Assembly (NCBI GenBank): GCA_023248545.1
Contig: JAHFEF010000005.1
Coordinates: 32,498-95,454 of the forward strand
Reading direction: 5' to 3'
DNA from: Myxococcales bacterium
GTDB taxonomy: Bacteria; Myxococcota; UBA727; JABDBI01
DNA length: 62,957 nt
The notes under the pieces: generated by a model
Seen by the model: the letters and a program-made list of their open reading frames with translations, nothing else
Databases searched by the model: none
What the model was told of the DNA's origin: nothing
Made by a program: the position numbers and the translations under genes
Part shown: positions 44,820 to 54,129 of the stretch, piece after piece
Numbering within the stretch: position 1 is the first letter of the stretch
Layout: the number at the start of each line of letters is the position of its first letter

Positions 44820-45641
44820 ATGTCGCAACTCTTATTATTCGAACCGTCCACATTGTTACAGGCACCCACCCCCGCTTTGTTGCCAATCAAAAAACGACGT
44901 TATTGGATCGAAGCCCATTTAGATGACATCGAAGCCCATCGGCTGTTATCGCTTATTTCTAGAAATACGAAGAAACAAGACCCCAAAGGACAAGTCAAAA
45001 TGCAAACCCTCGGCCCCAATACCCCCTGGACAGAGTTGCCCTTTCTGGTGGTTGACACCGAAACAACGGGTCTCGATAAAACAACCCACCGCGTCATTGA
45101 AATCGCTTGGGTGTTGTTTGATGCGCGCAAAGAAGTGGCTTGTGATGCCCGACTGTGTTCCATCCCTGAGCCAATTCCAGATGAAATCACTGGCCTAACA
45201 GGCATTCACAGCAGCATGCTCGAAGGCCAGCCAGCTTTTTCAGCACACATCGACGCCTTTTTGGAAGCGGCTTCTAAAGCAGCGTTTTTGGTCGCCTACA
45301 ACGCTAATTTTGACAGACTATTTATCGAGGCTGAATTTGCACGTGCCGGGAAAACGCTGCCTCAATTTACGTGGGTAGACCCTTGTGTGTATATTCGCGA
45401 ATTGGATCGCTATCAAAAAGGCAAACGGCTCAGCGATGCAGCCGCGCGCTGGGGTGTGTCGCTCGATGGTGCTCACCGAGCGCTCGCCGATGCCAAAGCC
45501 GCCGGGCATTTGTTGCTCAAACTCATGCCGCATTTAAAAGTGTCTTCGTTGTCCGAGTTAATTACTTTGCAAAACAACTGGCAGCTGGATCAAGAACGAC
45601 AATATAAAGCCTATGCAGCGCGCAAAGGGGTTTACAGCTGA
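44820..45641 (+). CDS. DnaQ-like DEDDh 3'-5' exonuclease
   Basis: A 273-residue protein with an N-terminal extension (about residues 1-72) and a DEDDh exonuclease domain. Catalytic acids are in VVDTETTGLDK (D79, E81), AYNANFDRLF (D165) and AHRALADAKAAGH (H219, D224). It may be a proofreading epsilon subunit or a repair/oligoribonuclease-like nuclease; the N-terminal extension without a known clamp-binding motif prevents a firm choice. It lies between the FHA gene and mdh. Confidence 0.85.
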   Translation: MSQLLLFEPSTLLQAPTPALLPIKKRRYWIEAHLDDIEAHRLLSLISRNTKKQDPKGQVKMQTLGPNTPWTELPFLVVDTETTGLDKTTHRVIEIAWVLFDARKEVACDARLCSIPEPIPDEITGLTGIHSSMLEGQPAFSAHIDAFLEAASKAAFLVAYNANFDRLFIEAEFARAGKTLPQFTWVDPCVYIRELDRYQKGKRLSDAAARWGVSLDGAHRALADAKAAGHLLLKLMPHLKVSSLSELITLQNNWQLDQERQYKAYAARKGVYS

Positions 45642-45667
45642 CCTACTTTATGCTCTAGCCATAAGCC

Positions 45668-46618
45668 ATGTCTCGACGAAAAATAGCTTTAATCGGATCT
45701 GGAAATATTGGCGGAACTCTGGCGCTCCTGGCCACCCAGCGGCAACTGGGCGACGTGGTCTTGTTTGACGTCTTTGGAGGCACGGCCAAAGGCAAGGCGC
45801 TGGATCTAAACCAGATGGCCTCGCTCCTTCACAACGACACGACGCTGCAAGGCACAGACTCTTACGCAGACATCGCCGGCTCAGATATTTGTATCATCAC
45901 GGCCGGGTTTCCCCGAAAACCCGGTATGAGCCGCGAAGACCTACTCCAAAAAAATCTCGAAGTGATTCGACAAGTCGCAGCCGGCATACGCGAATACGCC
46001 CCCAAAGCATTTGTCATCATGGTCACCAACCCCCTAGATGCCATGGTGTATGCTTTCTATAAGGCCAGTCATTTACCCAAAAGTCATGTTGTGGGCATGG
46101 CCGGAATTTTAGACTCTACGAGATTCAGGGCATTTTTATCTGATGAGCTCAAGATCAGCCGCGAAGATATCCAGGCATTTGTATTGGGTGGCCATGGTGA
46201 TGACATGGTTCCACTCCCCAGATTTTCCAACGCGGGTGGAATCCCTCTCCCCGAATTAGTCCGCATGGGCTTACTCAAGCAAGATCGCCTCGAGGCCATT
46301 ATCGATCGCACCCGCAAAGGTGGTGGCGAAATTGTGCAGTTGCTAGGCAACGGATCGGCCTTTTATGCACCCGCTCTTTCAGCGATAGAGATGGCCGAAA
46401 GCTATGCGTATGATCAAAAGCGTTTGTTGCCGTGTGCAGCCTATTTAGAGGGCGAATACGGTGTCAAGGGGTTGTTTATGGGTGTGCCCATTATCATTGG
46501 ATCCAAGGGCGTAGAACGCGTGGTCGAGCTCAAGCTTGAACCGGGTGAACAAGAATCTTTCTCCAAATCGGTCGCATCGGTTCAAAAAACAGTGGACGAA
46601 GTCAATGGCCTCCATTAG
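45668..46618 (+). CDS. mdh: Malate dehydrogenase (LDH-like type)
   Basis: A 316-residue NAD-dependent dehydrogenase. Rossmann loop [13 protein letters not shown], the substrate arginine loop [15 protein letters not shown] (Arg where lactate enzymes have Gln), MVTNPLDAM and the active-site His in [12 protein letters not shown] fit the LDH-like malate dehydrogenase group. It oxidises malate to oxaloacetate in the TCA cycle. sdhC starts 14 bases before its stop, so these TCA genes are one operon. Confidence 0.93.
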   Translation: MSRRKIALIGSGNIGGTLALLATQRQLGDVVLFDVFGGTAKGKALDLNQMASLLHNDTTLQGTDSYADIAGSDICIITAGFPRKPGMSREDLLQKNLEVIRQVAAGIREYAPKAFVIMVTNPLDAMVYAFYKASHLPKSHVVGMAGILDSTRFRAFLSDELKISREDIQAFVLGGHGDDMVPLPRFSNAGGIPLPELVRMGLLKQDRLEAIIDRTRKGGGEIVQLLGNGSAFYAPALSAIEMAESYAYDQKRLLPCAAYLEGEYGVKGLFMGVPIIIGSKGVERVVELKLEPGEQESFSKSVASVQKTVDEVNGLH

Positions 46619-47237
46619 CGCCAAGATTCTCATGGCCCTCTCGGGTCTATTTTTAATGGGCTTTCTCCTCGTCCATCTGTTAGGCAATCTGCAGATTTAT
46701 GCCGGCCCTGAAGTGTTTAATGCCTACCCAGAGACGCTGCGGCACTACCCCGTGTTGCTCTGGACAGCACGCGTATTGCTTATCCTCGCATTCACACTGC
46801 ATATTTTGACGTCGATTTACTTAAGCACAAAAAATAAAGCCGCAAGGCCTGTTGCCTATGCACAAAAACATTCAGTTCAAGCTTCGCTGGCGTCTAGAAC
46901 CATGTTGCTAGGCGGCTTGGTCATTTTAGGATTTCTGTTATTTCACCTCGCTCACTTAACCTGGCGTTGGGTTTTTCCTGAATATGCCGCGCTTGATTTA
47001 TACACACTCACAGTGCTTAGTTTTCAAAATAGCTTAGTGGCTGCTTTCTATGTGCTGGCACAAGTTTTTCTGGCGCTGCATTTGAGTCACGGCTTCTCGA
47101 GTGCCGCTCAGACTCTCAGCTTGACCCGTTGGTGTGCCACGACTTTTAGATTCGCTGGATATGCTTTTGCGTTGGCGATTACACTGGGTTACGTGTCGAT
47201 TCCGGTTTCGATTTGGTTGGGGCTTGTTCATGCTTAA
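46605..47237 (+). CDS. sdhC: Succinate dehydrogenase/fumarate reductase cytochrome b subunit
   Basis: A 210-residue membrane subunit of the B-type SdhC/FrdC family, with five helices and histidines for two haems ([48 protein letters not shown]). No SdhD gene is present, which fits type B complexes (Wolinella, Bacillus and many deltaproteobacteria). The ATG at 46605 was chosen since residues before it overlap mdh and are unlike the family. It overlaps sdhA by eight bases. Confidence 0.92.
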   Translation: MASISAKILMALSGLFLMGFLLVHLLGNLQIYAGPEVFNAYPETLRHYPVLLWTARVLLILAFTLHILTSIYLSTKNKAARPVAYAQKHSVQASLASRTMLLGGLVILGFLLFHLAHLTWRWVFPEYAALDLYTLTVLSFQNSLVAAFYVLAQVFLALHLSHGFSSAAQTLSLTRWCATTFRFAGYAFALAITLGYVSIPVSIWLGLVHA

Positions 47238-49140
47238 TGCTTCTATTCCTGAAGGGCCTATCGCCGATAAATGGGCTTCTTATTGTGACGCCAGCAAGCC
47301 GATTAATCCGGCCAATAAGCGCAAATATCATGTGATCGTCGTAGGCACCGGGCTTGCAGGCGCATCGGCGGCAGCGAGCTTGGGCGAACTTGGGTTTCGC
47401 GTGTCTACTTTTTGTTTTCAAGACAGTCCACGCCGTGCCCATAGCATCGCCGCTCAGGGTGGAATTAATGCCGCTAAAAATTATAAAAACGACGGTGACA
47501 GCGTTCACCGGCTTTTTTATGACACGATCAAGGGCGGTGATTTTAGATCCCGTGAAGCCAATGTGTATCGCCTCGCACAGCTCAGCGTCAAAATTATCGA
47601 CCAGTGTGTCGCTCAAGGTGTCCCATTTGCCCGTGAGTATGGCGGCCTGCTCGATAATCGGTCTTTTGGCGGGTCGCTCGTATCGAGAACTTTTTATGCC
47701 CGTGGACAGACTGGACAGCAGTTATTGCTAGGAGCCTATGGGGCTTTGAATCGCCAAATCGCCGCCGGAACGGTCAAGAGTTACCCCCGAACCGAAATGC
47801 AGGACTTGGTGGTCATCGACGGCCAAGCCAAGGGAATTATCACCCGCGATTTGCTCACCGGTGAGTTGCGTGCACACATGGCCGACTGCGTGGTGCTCGC
47901 AACTGGGGGCTATGGGCCAGTATTTTATTTGTCTACCAATGCCGTCGGTTGCAACGTCACAGCGACTTATAGAGCCTACAAAAAAGGCGCTTTTTTTGCG
48001 AACCCTTGTTATACGCAGATTCACCCGACGTGTATTCCCCAGTCAGGCGACCATCAATCTAAGCTCACACTCATGTCAGAGTCGCTTCGCAATGACGGCC
48101 GCGTGTGGGTGCCGCTCAAAAAGGGCGATGCGAGACCCCAGGAACAAATCCCCGAATCCGAACGGGATTATTACTTAGAAAGAAAATACCCCAGCTATGG
48201 CAACCTAGCACCCCGCGATATTTCCTCGAGAGCCGCCAAACAAGTCTGCGACGAGGGCCGCGGAGTAGGCCCTGGCGGTCGCGGCGTGTATTTAGATTTC
48301 AGCGACAGCATCAAACGCCTTGGCCAAGATGTGATTACTGCACGTTATGGTAACTTGTTTGACATGTACGCCAAAATCACCGGCGAGAATCCATATCAAA
48401 CGCCGATGCGCATTTACCCAGCGGTCCATTACACGATGGGCGGCCTCTGGGTGGATTATGGGTTGATGAGCAACTTGCCTGGGTTGTTTGTGCTGGGCGA
48501 AGCGAATTTTTCAGACCACGGTGCGAACAGGCTTGGCGCAAGCGCACTCATGCAAGGGCTGGCCGACGGCTATTTTGTGCTGCCCTACACAGTCGCCAGT
48601 TATTTAAATCACGTCAAGCCTGGCGCCATAAAAAACACAGACGCACAAGTCACCGGGGGCCTTCGAGAAACACACGAGTCCATCGTGCGCCTCATGTCTG
48701 TTCGCGGCAAACATTCGCCGGATTATTTTCATCGAGAGCTGGGCAAGATCATGTGGAATGATTGTGGCATGGCCCGCACCGAACAAAGTCTGAAGAACGC
48801 GCTCAGTGAGATTCCAAAAATTCGTGAAGCTTTTTGGAAAGACGTCTGTGTACCCGGCAGCTCCCAAGATTATAACCCAGTCTTAGAAAAGGCGTCTCGC
48901 GTGGCTGACTTCTTGGAGTTTGCTGAGCTACTCTGTTTGGATGCGCTCGAACGCCGTGAAAGCTGCGGCGGGCATTTTCGTGAAGAGTTCCAGACAGAAG
49001 ATGGCGAAGCCAAACGCGATGACAAAAATTTCAGCCATGTGGCTGCCTGGGAGTATCGAGGTTCTGGGCAAAAACCCACCAGGCACCAGGAAGAACTCGC
49101 TTTTGAAAATATCGCTCTGGCTCAAAGGAGCTACAAATGA
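47230..49140 (+). CDS. sdhA: Succinate dehydrogenase/fumarate reductase flavoprotein subunit
   Basis: The 636-residue flavoprotein carries covalent FAD and oxidises succinate. The FAD-binding [19 protein letters not shown], the histidyl-flavin region [19 protein letters not shown], the active-site segment [14 protein letters not shown] and the later [19 protein letters not shown] and [19 protein letters not shown] blocks are present. The ATG at 47230 was preferred to one at 47134, which lies within sdhC. It overlaps sdhB by four bases. Confidence 0.95.
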   Translation: MLNASIPEGPIADKWASYCDASKPINPANKRKYHVIVVGTGLAGASAAASLGELGFRVSTFCFQDSPRRAHSIAAQGGINAAKNYKNDGDSVHRLFYDTIKGGDFRSREANVYRLAQLSVKIIDQCVAQGVPFAREYGGLLDNRSFGGSLVSRTFYARGQTGQQLLLGAYGALNRQIAAGTVKSYPRTEMQDLVVIDGQAKGIITRDLLTGELRAHMADCVVLATGGYGPVFYLSTNAVGCNVTATYRAYKKGAFFANPCYTQIHPTCIPQSGDHQSKLTLMSESLRNDGRVWVPLKKGDARPQEQIPESERDYYLERKYPSYGNLAPRDISSRAAKQVCDEGRGVGPGGRGVYLDFSDSIKRLGQDVITARYGNLFDMYAKITGENPYQTPMRIYPAVHYTMGGLWVDYGLMSNLPGLFVLGEANFSDHGANRLGASALMQGLADGYFVLPYTVASYLNHVKPGAIKNTDAQVTGGLRETHESIVRLMSVRGKHSPDYFHRELGKIMWNDCGMARTEQSLKNALSEIPKIREAFWKDVCVPGSSQDYNPVLEKASRVADFLEFAELLCLDALERRESCGGHFREEFQTEDGEAKRDDKNFSHVAAWEYRGSGQKPTRHQEELAFENIALAQRSYK

Positions 49141-49877
49141 GCCTGTTAAACTTGAAATTACGTGTTTGGCGCCAAAAAAACGGCACTTCAAAAGGCGCGT
49201 TTGTGAACTATGACGCCCCCAATATTTCACCCGATATGTCTTTTCTGGAAATGCTGGACGTCGTGAACGAAAAGCTGATTACGCAAAACCAAGAGCCGAT
49301 CGCGTTTGAGTCCGATTGTCGCGAAGGAATCTGCGGCGCCTGTTCGATGGTCATCAACGGCATCCCACATGGCAAAGAACGCGGAACAACAGCGTGTCAA
49401 CTGCACATGCGCCATTTTAAGAACGGCGAAACGATTGTGATCGAGCCCTGGCGTGCTCGGGCGTTCCCCCTGATCAAAGACTTGGTAGTGGATCGCACTG
49501 CGTTTGACCGGATTCAACAGGCCGGTGGCTTTGTCTCAGTGAATACAGGTTCAGCACCGGACGCCCATGCGATTTTAGTACACAAAGACAATGCAGAAAA
49601 AGCCTTCGACGCCGCGGCATGTATTGGTTGCGGCGCTTGTGTAGCCGCGTGTAAAAACGCCTCGGCCATGTTATTTGTAGGTTCTAAAATTTCTCAACTG
49701 GCGCACCTGCCACAGGGTGACCCTGAACGAAAACGCCGTGCCAAAGCCATGGTTATGCAAATGGACGCTGAAGGCTTTGGATCGTGCACGAATACGCTCG
49801 AGTGTGAAGCCGTGTGCCCCAAAGAGATCAGCACGCGGGTAATCGCTGAGCTCAACTGGGAATTCATGCGATCTTAA
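49137..49877 (+). CDS. sdhB: Succinate dehydrogenase/fumarate reductase iron-sulfur subunit
   Basis: SdhB passes electrons from flavin to the membrane quinone site. The 2Fe-2S ligands are in [17 protein letters not shown], and further cluster cysteines are in [16 protein letters not shown] and [17 protein letters not shown]. The protein is 246 residues long and comes last in the mdh-sdhCAB operon. The cluster motifs follow the Frd/Sdh B-type pattern, in agreement with the single membrane subunit. Confidence 0.94.
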   Translation: MSLLNLKLRVWRQKNGTSKGAFVNYDAPNISPDMSFLEMLDVVNEKLITQNQEPIAFESDCREGICGACSMVINGIPHGKERGTTACQLHMRHFKNGETIVIEPWRARAFPLIKDLVVDRTAFDRIQQAGGFVSVNTGSAPDAHAILVHKDNAEKAFDAAACIGCGACVAACKNASAMLFVGSKISQLAHLPQGDPERKRRAKAMVMQMDAEGFGSCTNTLECEAVCPKEISTRVIAELNWEFMRS

Positions 49878-49897
49878 TTTGTGATATCTTGAATGCC

Positions 49898-50758
49898 ATG
49901 CCTCATCCCGATCTAAAAAAAGGCCTCACCTTGTTTCTCATTGCCTGCTTTCTGCTGGCGGTACTCGGAATCTTGGTCAAAAACCTGTCCAACTCCGTGC
50001 CGACAGAACTGATTACGTTTTGGCAATTTTTTATTCTTTGGCTGGGGACTCTGCCCATATTGCTCAAAGCGGGTCTTAAGAAAAACTTGCGGAGCTATCA
50101 CCCGAATCTCATCGCCATTCGGGCGCTATCGGGTGTCGCAGCTTACTTTTTTTTCTTTCATGCCTTGAGTCACATCCCCCTGATCGATGCCGTATTGCTC
50201 ATGAATTCAGCTCCTTTATATCTGCCCATCATTGCCTACTTCTGGGGGAGGAAGAGATTTCCAGCAGCCGTGTGGATTGGGATCCTGATAGGGTTTGCAG
50301 GCGTTGTTGTCATTCTGAGACCGGGACAGAATATTTTTCAGGCTTCGGCTTTGGTCGGTGTCATGTCTGGAATTTTCTCTGGCATTGCCATGATCGCGAT
50401 TAGGCGTTCTGAAAAATTTGACCACCCGACCACGCTGCTTTTTTATTACGGTTTATTAGGCACAGTCGTATTCTCTCCCTGGGTGCTTACAGCCGCGCCC
50501 AACTATTCCGAAATCATCTGGTTGCAACTCATTGCAGTTGGGTTGGTCATGCTGGCAATGCAATACTTGGTTGCTTTGTCGTTTGAGTATGCTTCAGCAG
50601 TTGTTCTAGGCCCAATAAGCTATACCTCTATTATTTTTTCGGGCCTTTTGGCTTGGGCAATTTGGGGGCGCGTTCCAGACTTGTGGACAGTTTGGGGAAC
50701 GGTCTTGGTGGTCGCGGGTGCAATTACAACCATTCGAATGTCTCGTTCAAAAACTTGA
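49898..50758 (+). CDS. EamA/DMT-family transporter
   Basis: A 286-residue membrane protein with about ten helices in two EamA repeats; conserved features include RALSGVAAYFFFFHALSHIP in the first half and YASAVVLGPISYTSIIFSGLL in the second. Such proteins export amino acids, sugars or other metabolites; the substrate is not predictable. The ATG at 49898 was taken rather than an upstream TTG. It begins 20 bases after sdhB but is probably a separate functional unit. Confidence 0.88.
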   Translation: MPHPDLKKGLTLFLIACFLLAVLGILVKNLSNSVPTELITFWQFFILWLGTLPILLKAGLKKNLRSYHPNLIAIRALSGVAAYFFFFHALSHIPLIDAVLLMNSAPLYLPIIAYFWGRKRFPAAVWIGILIGFAGVVVILRPGQNIFQASALVGVMSGIFSGIAMIAIRRSEKFDHPTTLLFYYGLLGTVVFSPWVLTAAPNYSEIIWLQLIAVGLVMLAMQYLVALSFEYASAVVLGPISYTSIIFSGLLAWAIWGRVPDLWTVWGTVLVVAGAITTIRMSRSKT

Positions 50759-50789
50759 TTCCTGACTCATTATCCCTTATCTTAAGACC

Positions 50790-51557
50790 ATGTCGGTCCC
50801 TCTGTTAGCCTATGGTCTCAAATGCTGGCTTTGGCCTTATAGAGCTCGATTTACGTCTGATCTAAAGCACCCCAAAAAGCGCCAAGACCACTTGCTGACG
50901 CAAATTATTTATAAACTCAGCAATACAAAATATGGCCTCTTATTTAACGTCAATCGAGGAGACGCTTACACAGAATTTTCAAAAAAAGTGCCCATTGTAA
51001 GTTATGACAAGCTAAAACACTGGATCGACCGGCAAAAAAACCACGAAAGCAATATTTTGGTAGATGAACCCGTCACTCGATACACTTTTTTTCAGGATTC
51101 CAAGTTACTGCCCTACACCAAAAGCTTAGAAAATTCTTTCTATCGGCTGTTTGCGATTCAACTGGCCAGCGCCAAACTCGCCGAACTGGATATTCAATCG
51201 GTGATTGCGCACTATAAGTCTCACTGGTCGGGTACTCCGACGGCTTTCCCAGACAGTTTATTAAGCCCCAGCCAGCCCTACACGCTCGAAGGGCCCCTGA
51301 TGGTCAAGCTCCCACAGACGGCTAATTTATTGCCTTTACTCTCGGAAGTTTTTTTTGAGTTTGCAGACAAAAATAAAAAAATCTGGCGACTGCACGAACT
51401 CGAGGGGAATACAGAATACGACGTGATTATTAGTCAAAAGTCAGGTCTCTATCGCTACCAAGTTGGGCTTTCGGTCTTAACGGCGGCTCCTTTTAAAAAA
51501 ACCCCGAGTTTTCAGGTGATTCATGATTCGCATTCTGATTTCCGACAAACTGTCTAA
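50790..51557 (+). CDS. Reduced GH3-family-like protein lacking the adenylation loop
   Basis: A 255-residue protein that follows the GH3 (auxin-responsive acyl-adenylase) family at both ends but is about half the usual length. Residues about 60-115 (FSKKVPIVSYDKLKHWIDRQ, ILVDEPVTRYTFFQDSKLLP, YTKS) match the start of GH3, and residues 197-229 (KIWRLHELEGNTEYDVIISQ, SGLYRYQVGL) match its C-terminal region. The TSGT ATP-binding loop expected before LPYTKS is replaced by FFQDS, and the middle is condensed. Catalysis seems unlikely; it could be a non-catalytic remnant or a repurposed fold. Its end overlaps the next gene by 35 bases. Confidence 0.6.
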   Translation: MSVPLLAYGLKCWLWPYRARFTSDLKHPKKRQDHLLTQIIYKLSNTKYGLLFNVNRGDAYTEFSKKVPIVSYDKLKHWIDRQKNHESNILVDEPVTRYTFFQDSKLLPYTKSLENSFYRLFAIQLASAKLAELDIQSVIAHYKSHWSGTPTAFPDSLLSPSQPYTLEGPLMVKLPQTANLLPLLSEVFFEFADKNKKIWRLHELEGNTEYDVIISQKSGLYRYQVGLSVLTAAPFKKTPSFQVIHDSHSDFRQTV

Positions 51558-52410
51558 CGAGGCCATTGAATTTTTAAAGCAGTCGTCGGAATTCCAAGTC
51601 GACGTGGGCACTACTTATTTAGAACAGATTGGAGACTATGATGCCCTATTGGTACGCAGCCAAACGCAGGTCACGGCGGCTTTGTTAGAAAAAGCCACTC
51701 GGTTAAAACTCATTGGTCGTGCAGGAATTGGCCTGGATAATATTGACCAAGAAGCGGCGAAGAAAAAAAATATCCAAGTGATCAATACACCCCAGGGCAA
51801 CTTGGTGACAACCGCTGAGCATACCATCGCACTCTTGATGGGCCTCGCGAGACACATTCCCCATGCCAATGCGAGCCTCAAACAAGGCAAATGGGAAAAA
51901 TCCAAATTTCTAGGCACTGAGCTGCGCGATAAGACACTGGGCGTGATTGGCATTGGCAACGTCGGAAAAATCGTCGCAGAGCTGGCTGTTGGCCTTAAAA
52001 TGAGGGTCATCGCCTATGATCCCGTGGTGCAAAACGAATTTTCTGTCCCGCTCGAGCAGCTCTACAAACAATCGGATTTTATTAGCATTCACGTGCCCCT
52101 CATGCCTCAAACCAGACACCTGATCTCACACGAAGCATTCAAAAAAATGAAACCGGGTGTCCGGATCATCCAAGCCTCGCGAGGCGGCATCGTCGATGAA
52201 AATGCGCTGTTAGAGGCACTCAATTCGGGCCAAGTGGCCGGAGCAGCGTTAGATGTGTTCGAGCAAGAACCTCCCCCAGAAAATCATCCCCTGGTCACCC
52301 ACCCCAATGTAATTGTTACTCCCCATTTGGCAGCATCTACACAGGAGGCACAAGACAGAGTGGGATTGCAGCTGGCTGAGAAGACAAAATTGTTTTTCTC
52401 GGTCAAATGA
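51523..52410 (+). CDS. D-isomer 2-hydroxyacid dehydrogenase (SerA-like, no ACT domain)
   Basis: A 295-residue NAD-dependent dehydrogenase of the phosphoglycerate dehydrogenase group. The cofactor loop GVIGIGNVGKIVAELA, the catalytic Arg in SRGGIVDENALLEA and the Glu/His pair (DVFEQEP; VTPHLAASTQEAQDR) are intact. It is most similar in style to 3-phosphoglycerate dehydrogenase (first step of serine synthesis) of the minimal type without regulatory ACT domain. Coupling to the GH3-like gene may be accidental. Confidence 0.88.
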   Translation: MIRILISDKLSNEAIEFLKQSSEFQVDVGTTYLEQIGDYDALLVRSQTQVTAALLEKATRLKLIGRAGIGLDNIDQEAAKKKNIQVINTPQGNLVTTAEHTIALLMGLARHIPHANASLKQGKWEKSKFLGTELRDKTLGVIGIGNVGKIVAELAVGLKMRVIAYDPVVQNEFSVPLEQLYKQSDFISIHVPLMPQTRHLISHEAFKKMKPGVRIIQASRGGIVDENALLEALNSGQVAGAALDVFEQEPPPENHPLVTHPNVIVTPHLAASTQEAQDRVGLQLAEKTKLFFSVK

Positions 52411-52464
52411 CCGATGTGTGGCTTAAATTTTTGTGCCTAAGCTGTTCTCCCGAGAGGAACAAAC

Positions 52465-53199
52465 ATGTCAAAACTTGTTGTCTGTATCGGTCTTTTTCTC
52501 GCTTCATCATTACTTGCTTCAAACACACTCATTCACCTCGATGGAAAAGAGGTCTCGGTTTACTTTAACGACGGAGACACATTTCAAATGTTTCACGGGG
52601 CAGGCCAAAAAACTTCGGCTCGCCTCAAAGGGTACAACGCCTTGGAGGCTTATGGGCCCGTTCACCAATGGGGAACCTGGAAAGCCGAAGAGCTCTACCA
52701 AAATGCGGAAGAAGCCACACGCGAAGCCCGTGCGGGGCACTGGACTTGCACCACTGAAGGTACCAAAGACAAATATGGTCGTCTTCTGGCCAACTGTCCT
52801 GACTTAGCCAAACATCTCATTAGCAAAGGACTTGCACATGCCATGTTTGTGGGCGCAGACGACTATAATCAAGAGCTCGTCGACGTTCAGCAACAAGCCA
52901 TTCACTCAAAAGTAGGCATGTGGGCCAAAGGTGTACCGGATTATATTTTGACTTCGGTCCACAGCTCCGCCGAGAAAGAATTGAACGGAAAAGCCTATGA
53001 TCGGTTCGTGTCGGTCCACGATGGACGATCCAGCGTCGTCAACCATTCCAATGCTTATAGCTCCTGCGAAAAAATTGCCTATTCACCGAATGAGCATGAA
53101 ACTGCATCTTCTATGATTTATGTGCCATTTGAAAAGCGTTATGGACTCGCTAAAGCTGTGTGCTTGCAACACGCAAAAGACCTTGTTGAACAGGAATGA
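52465..53199 (+). CDS. Exported SNase-like nuclease
   Basis: A 244-residue protein with a signal peptide (MSKLVVCIGLFLASSLLAS) and a staphylococcal-nuclease-like domain: FNDGDTFQMF, ARLKGYNALEAYG and KYGRLLANCPDL followed by LISKGLAHAMF and HSKVGMWAKG. The aspartate that normally precedes the Pro-Glu in the second motif (GIDAPE) is Asn here, so calcium binding may be altered. It has a strong GAGAGGAA ribosome site. The C-terminal ~90 residues are of unknown type, and the last 50 bases overlap the converging epimerase gene. Confidence 0.78.
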   Translation: MSKLVVCIGLFLASSLLASNTLIHLDGKEVSVYFNDGDTFQMFHGAGQKTSARLKGYNALEAYGPVHQWGTWKAEELYQNAEEATREARAGHWTCTTEGTKDKYGRLLANCPDLAKHLISKGLAHAMFVGADDYNQELVDVQQQAIHSKVGMWAKGVPDYILTSVHSSAEKELNGKAYDRFVSVHDGRSSVVNHSNAYSSCEKIAYSPNEHETASSMIYVPFEKRYGLAKAVCLQHAKDLVEQE

Positions 53200-54070
53200 C
53201 GGGCGAATAACCCAAAACTTCTTGAGCTCGACGGATATCTAACGTTCTACTCCGCCCCAACGCGCAGACCCCATAGCGCGTCAGGGGCGGCTCTGTTTTT
53301 CTGGCGGTCATCGTCCACAAACTCTCTAAGCTCTGAGCCATTGCATAAGCAACCCCATAGGATATTCGAACGGGTTTTACTACGAGACCCCGCAGGGCGA
53401 ATAGTTTGCGCAAAAGTTCTTCCAAGTTACACGGCTCGCCATTGGTGATATTAATTTTGAGACCAATTGCTCTTGAACGATGAGCCGCCAACAAGCAAGC
53501 GTCTACAAGATTATCAATATAAGTCAGATCTAAAATAACCGGCTCGTGGCCAATCACCGGATAAACTCCACGCGATGCCAGTTTCAAAAGTCTCGGCAAC
53601 AGGGTCTTATCGCCAGGTCCAAAAATTGCTTGGGGCCTCAGAGTGACGCATGGCAATCCCTGCGAGCTCCCAGAATCAACCTCGTCTTCGGCTAATTTTT
53701 TGGTGCTTGCATAATAATTAATAAACTTGTCTGGCAAGGCATCGTCCTCATGAATATTCAATCTTGCCTTATGGGTCATATAAATCGACGGCGTCGAAAT
53801 ATGAACAAAGCGTCTTAATTTCGTTCCAAGACAGGCCTTTATTAAACTGCGTGTCAATAAAACATTCGAATCATAAAAATCTTGGTAGCGCCCATAAGCC
53901 TTGGTCAAAGCAGCGCAGTGAAATACATAGTCTTGTCTATCTACCAAACGTTTGATTTCCTCAAAGCTTAAATTGCGGCGAAATTCAGTGACTTCAAAGC
54001 CTTCTTGAGCCAGCCGATGCGCCAGAGCACCGCCCAAAAATCCTGTCGTTCCAGTGACCAATGCTTTCAA
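53150..54070 (-). CDS. NAD-dependent epimerase/dehydratase (3beta-HSD-like SDR)
   Basis: An extended short-chain dehydrogenase. From the TTG at 54070 (306 residues) the protein reads LKALVTGTTGFLGGALAHRL, the Rossmann start, with active site YYASTK and the downstream LRPQAIFGPGDKTLLPRLL block. It resembles steroid/sugar-epimerase-like enzymes. An ATG at 54112 would add fourteen residues, but these are coded by a common intergenic repeat, so TTG is preferred; the repeat also supplies GAGGGGGA as ribosome site. Confidence 0.85.
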   Translation of the reverse strand: MKALVTGTTGFLGGALAHRLAQEGFEVTEFRRNLSFEEIKRLVDRQDYVFHCAALTKAYGRYQDFYDSNVLLTRSLIKACLGTKLRRFVHISTPSIYMTHKARLNIHEDDALPDKFINYYASTKKLAEDEVDSGSSQGLPCVTLRPQAIFGPGDKTLLPRLLKLASRGVYPVIGHEPVILDLTYIDNLVDACLLAAHRSRAIGLKINITNGEPCNLEELLRKLFALRGLVVKPVRISYGVAYAMAQSLESLWTMTARKTEPPLTRYGVCALGRSRTLDIRRAQEVLGYSPVIPVQQGLLRVASTQL

Positions 54071-54107
54071 AAAAATCCCCCTCAATCCCCCTTTTTCAAA
54101 GGGGGAG
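54069..54107. repeat. AATCCCCCTCAATCCCCC-type intergenic palindrome
   Basis: AAAAAAATCCCCC, TCAATCCCCC, TTTTTCAAAGGGGGA: a dispersed palindromic repeat of a kind seen in many bacterial genomes. It lies between divergent starts of the epimerase and hisS. Its leftward reading frame encodes SSPFEKGGLRGI, a peptide found spuriously in many annotations. It may provide the epimerase gene with a ribosome binding site. Confidence 0.65.
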
Positions 54108-54129
54108 GACATGTCAGCCTACCTGTCTT

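Noticed and set aside
47179..47616. Leftward open frame inside sdhC/sdhA
   Set aside because: Antisense to conserved sdhA; no ribosome site.
54061..54129. Upstream start for hisS
   Set aside because: The extension is encoded by the CCCCC repeat, while KGMND at 54130 is the normal start of HisRS.
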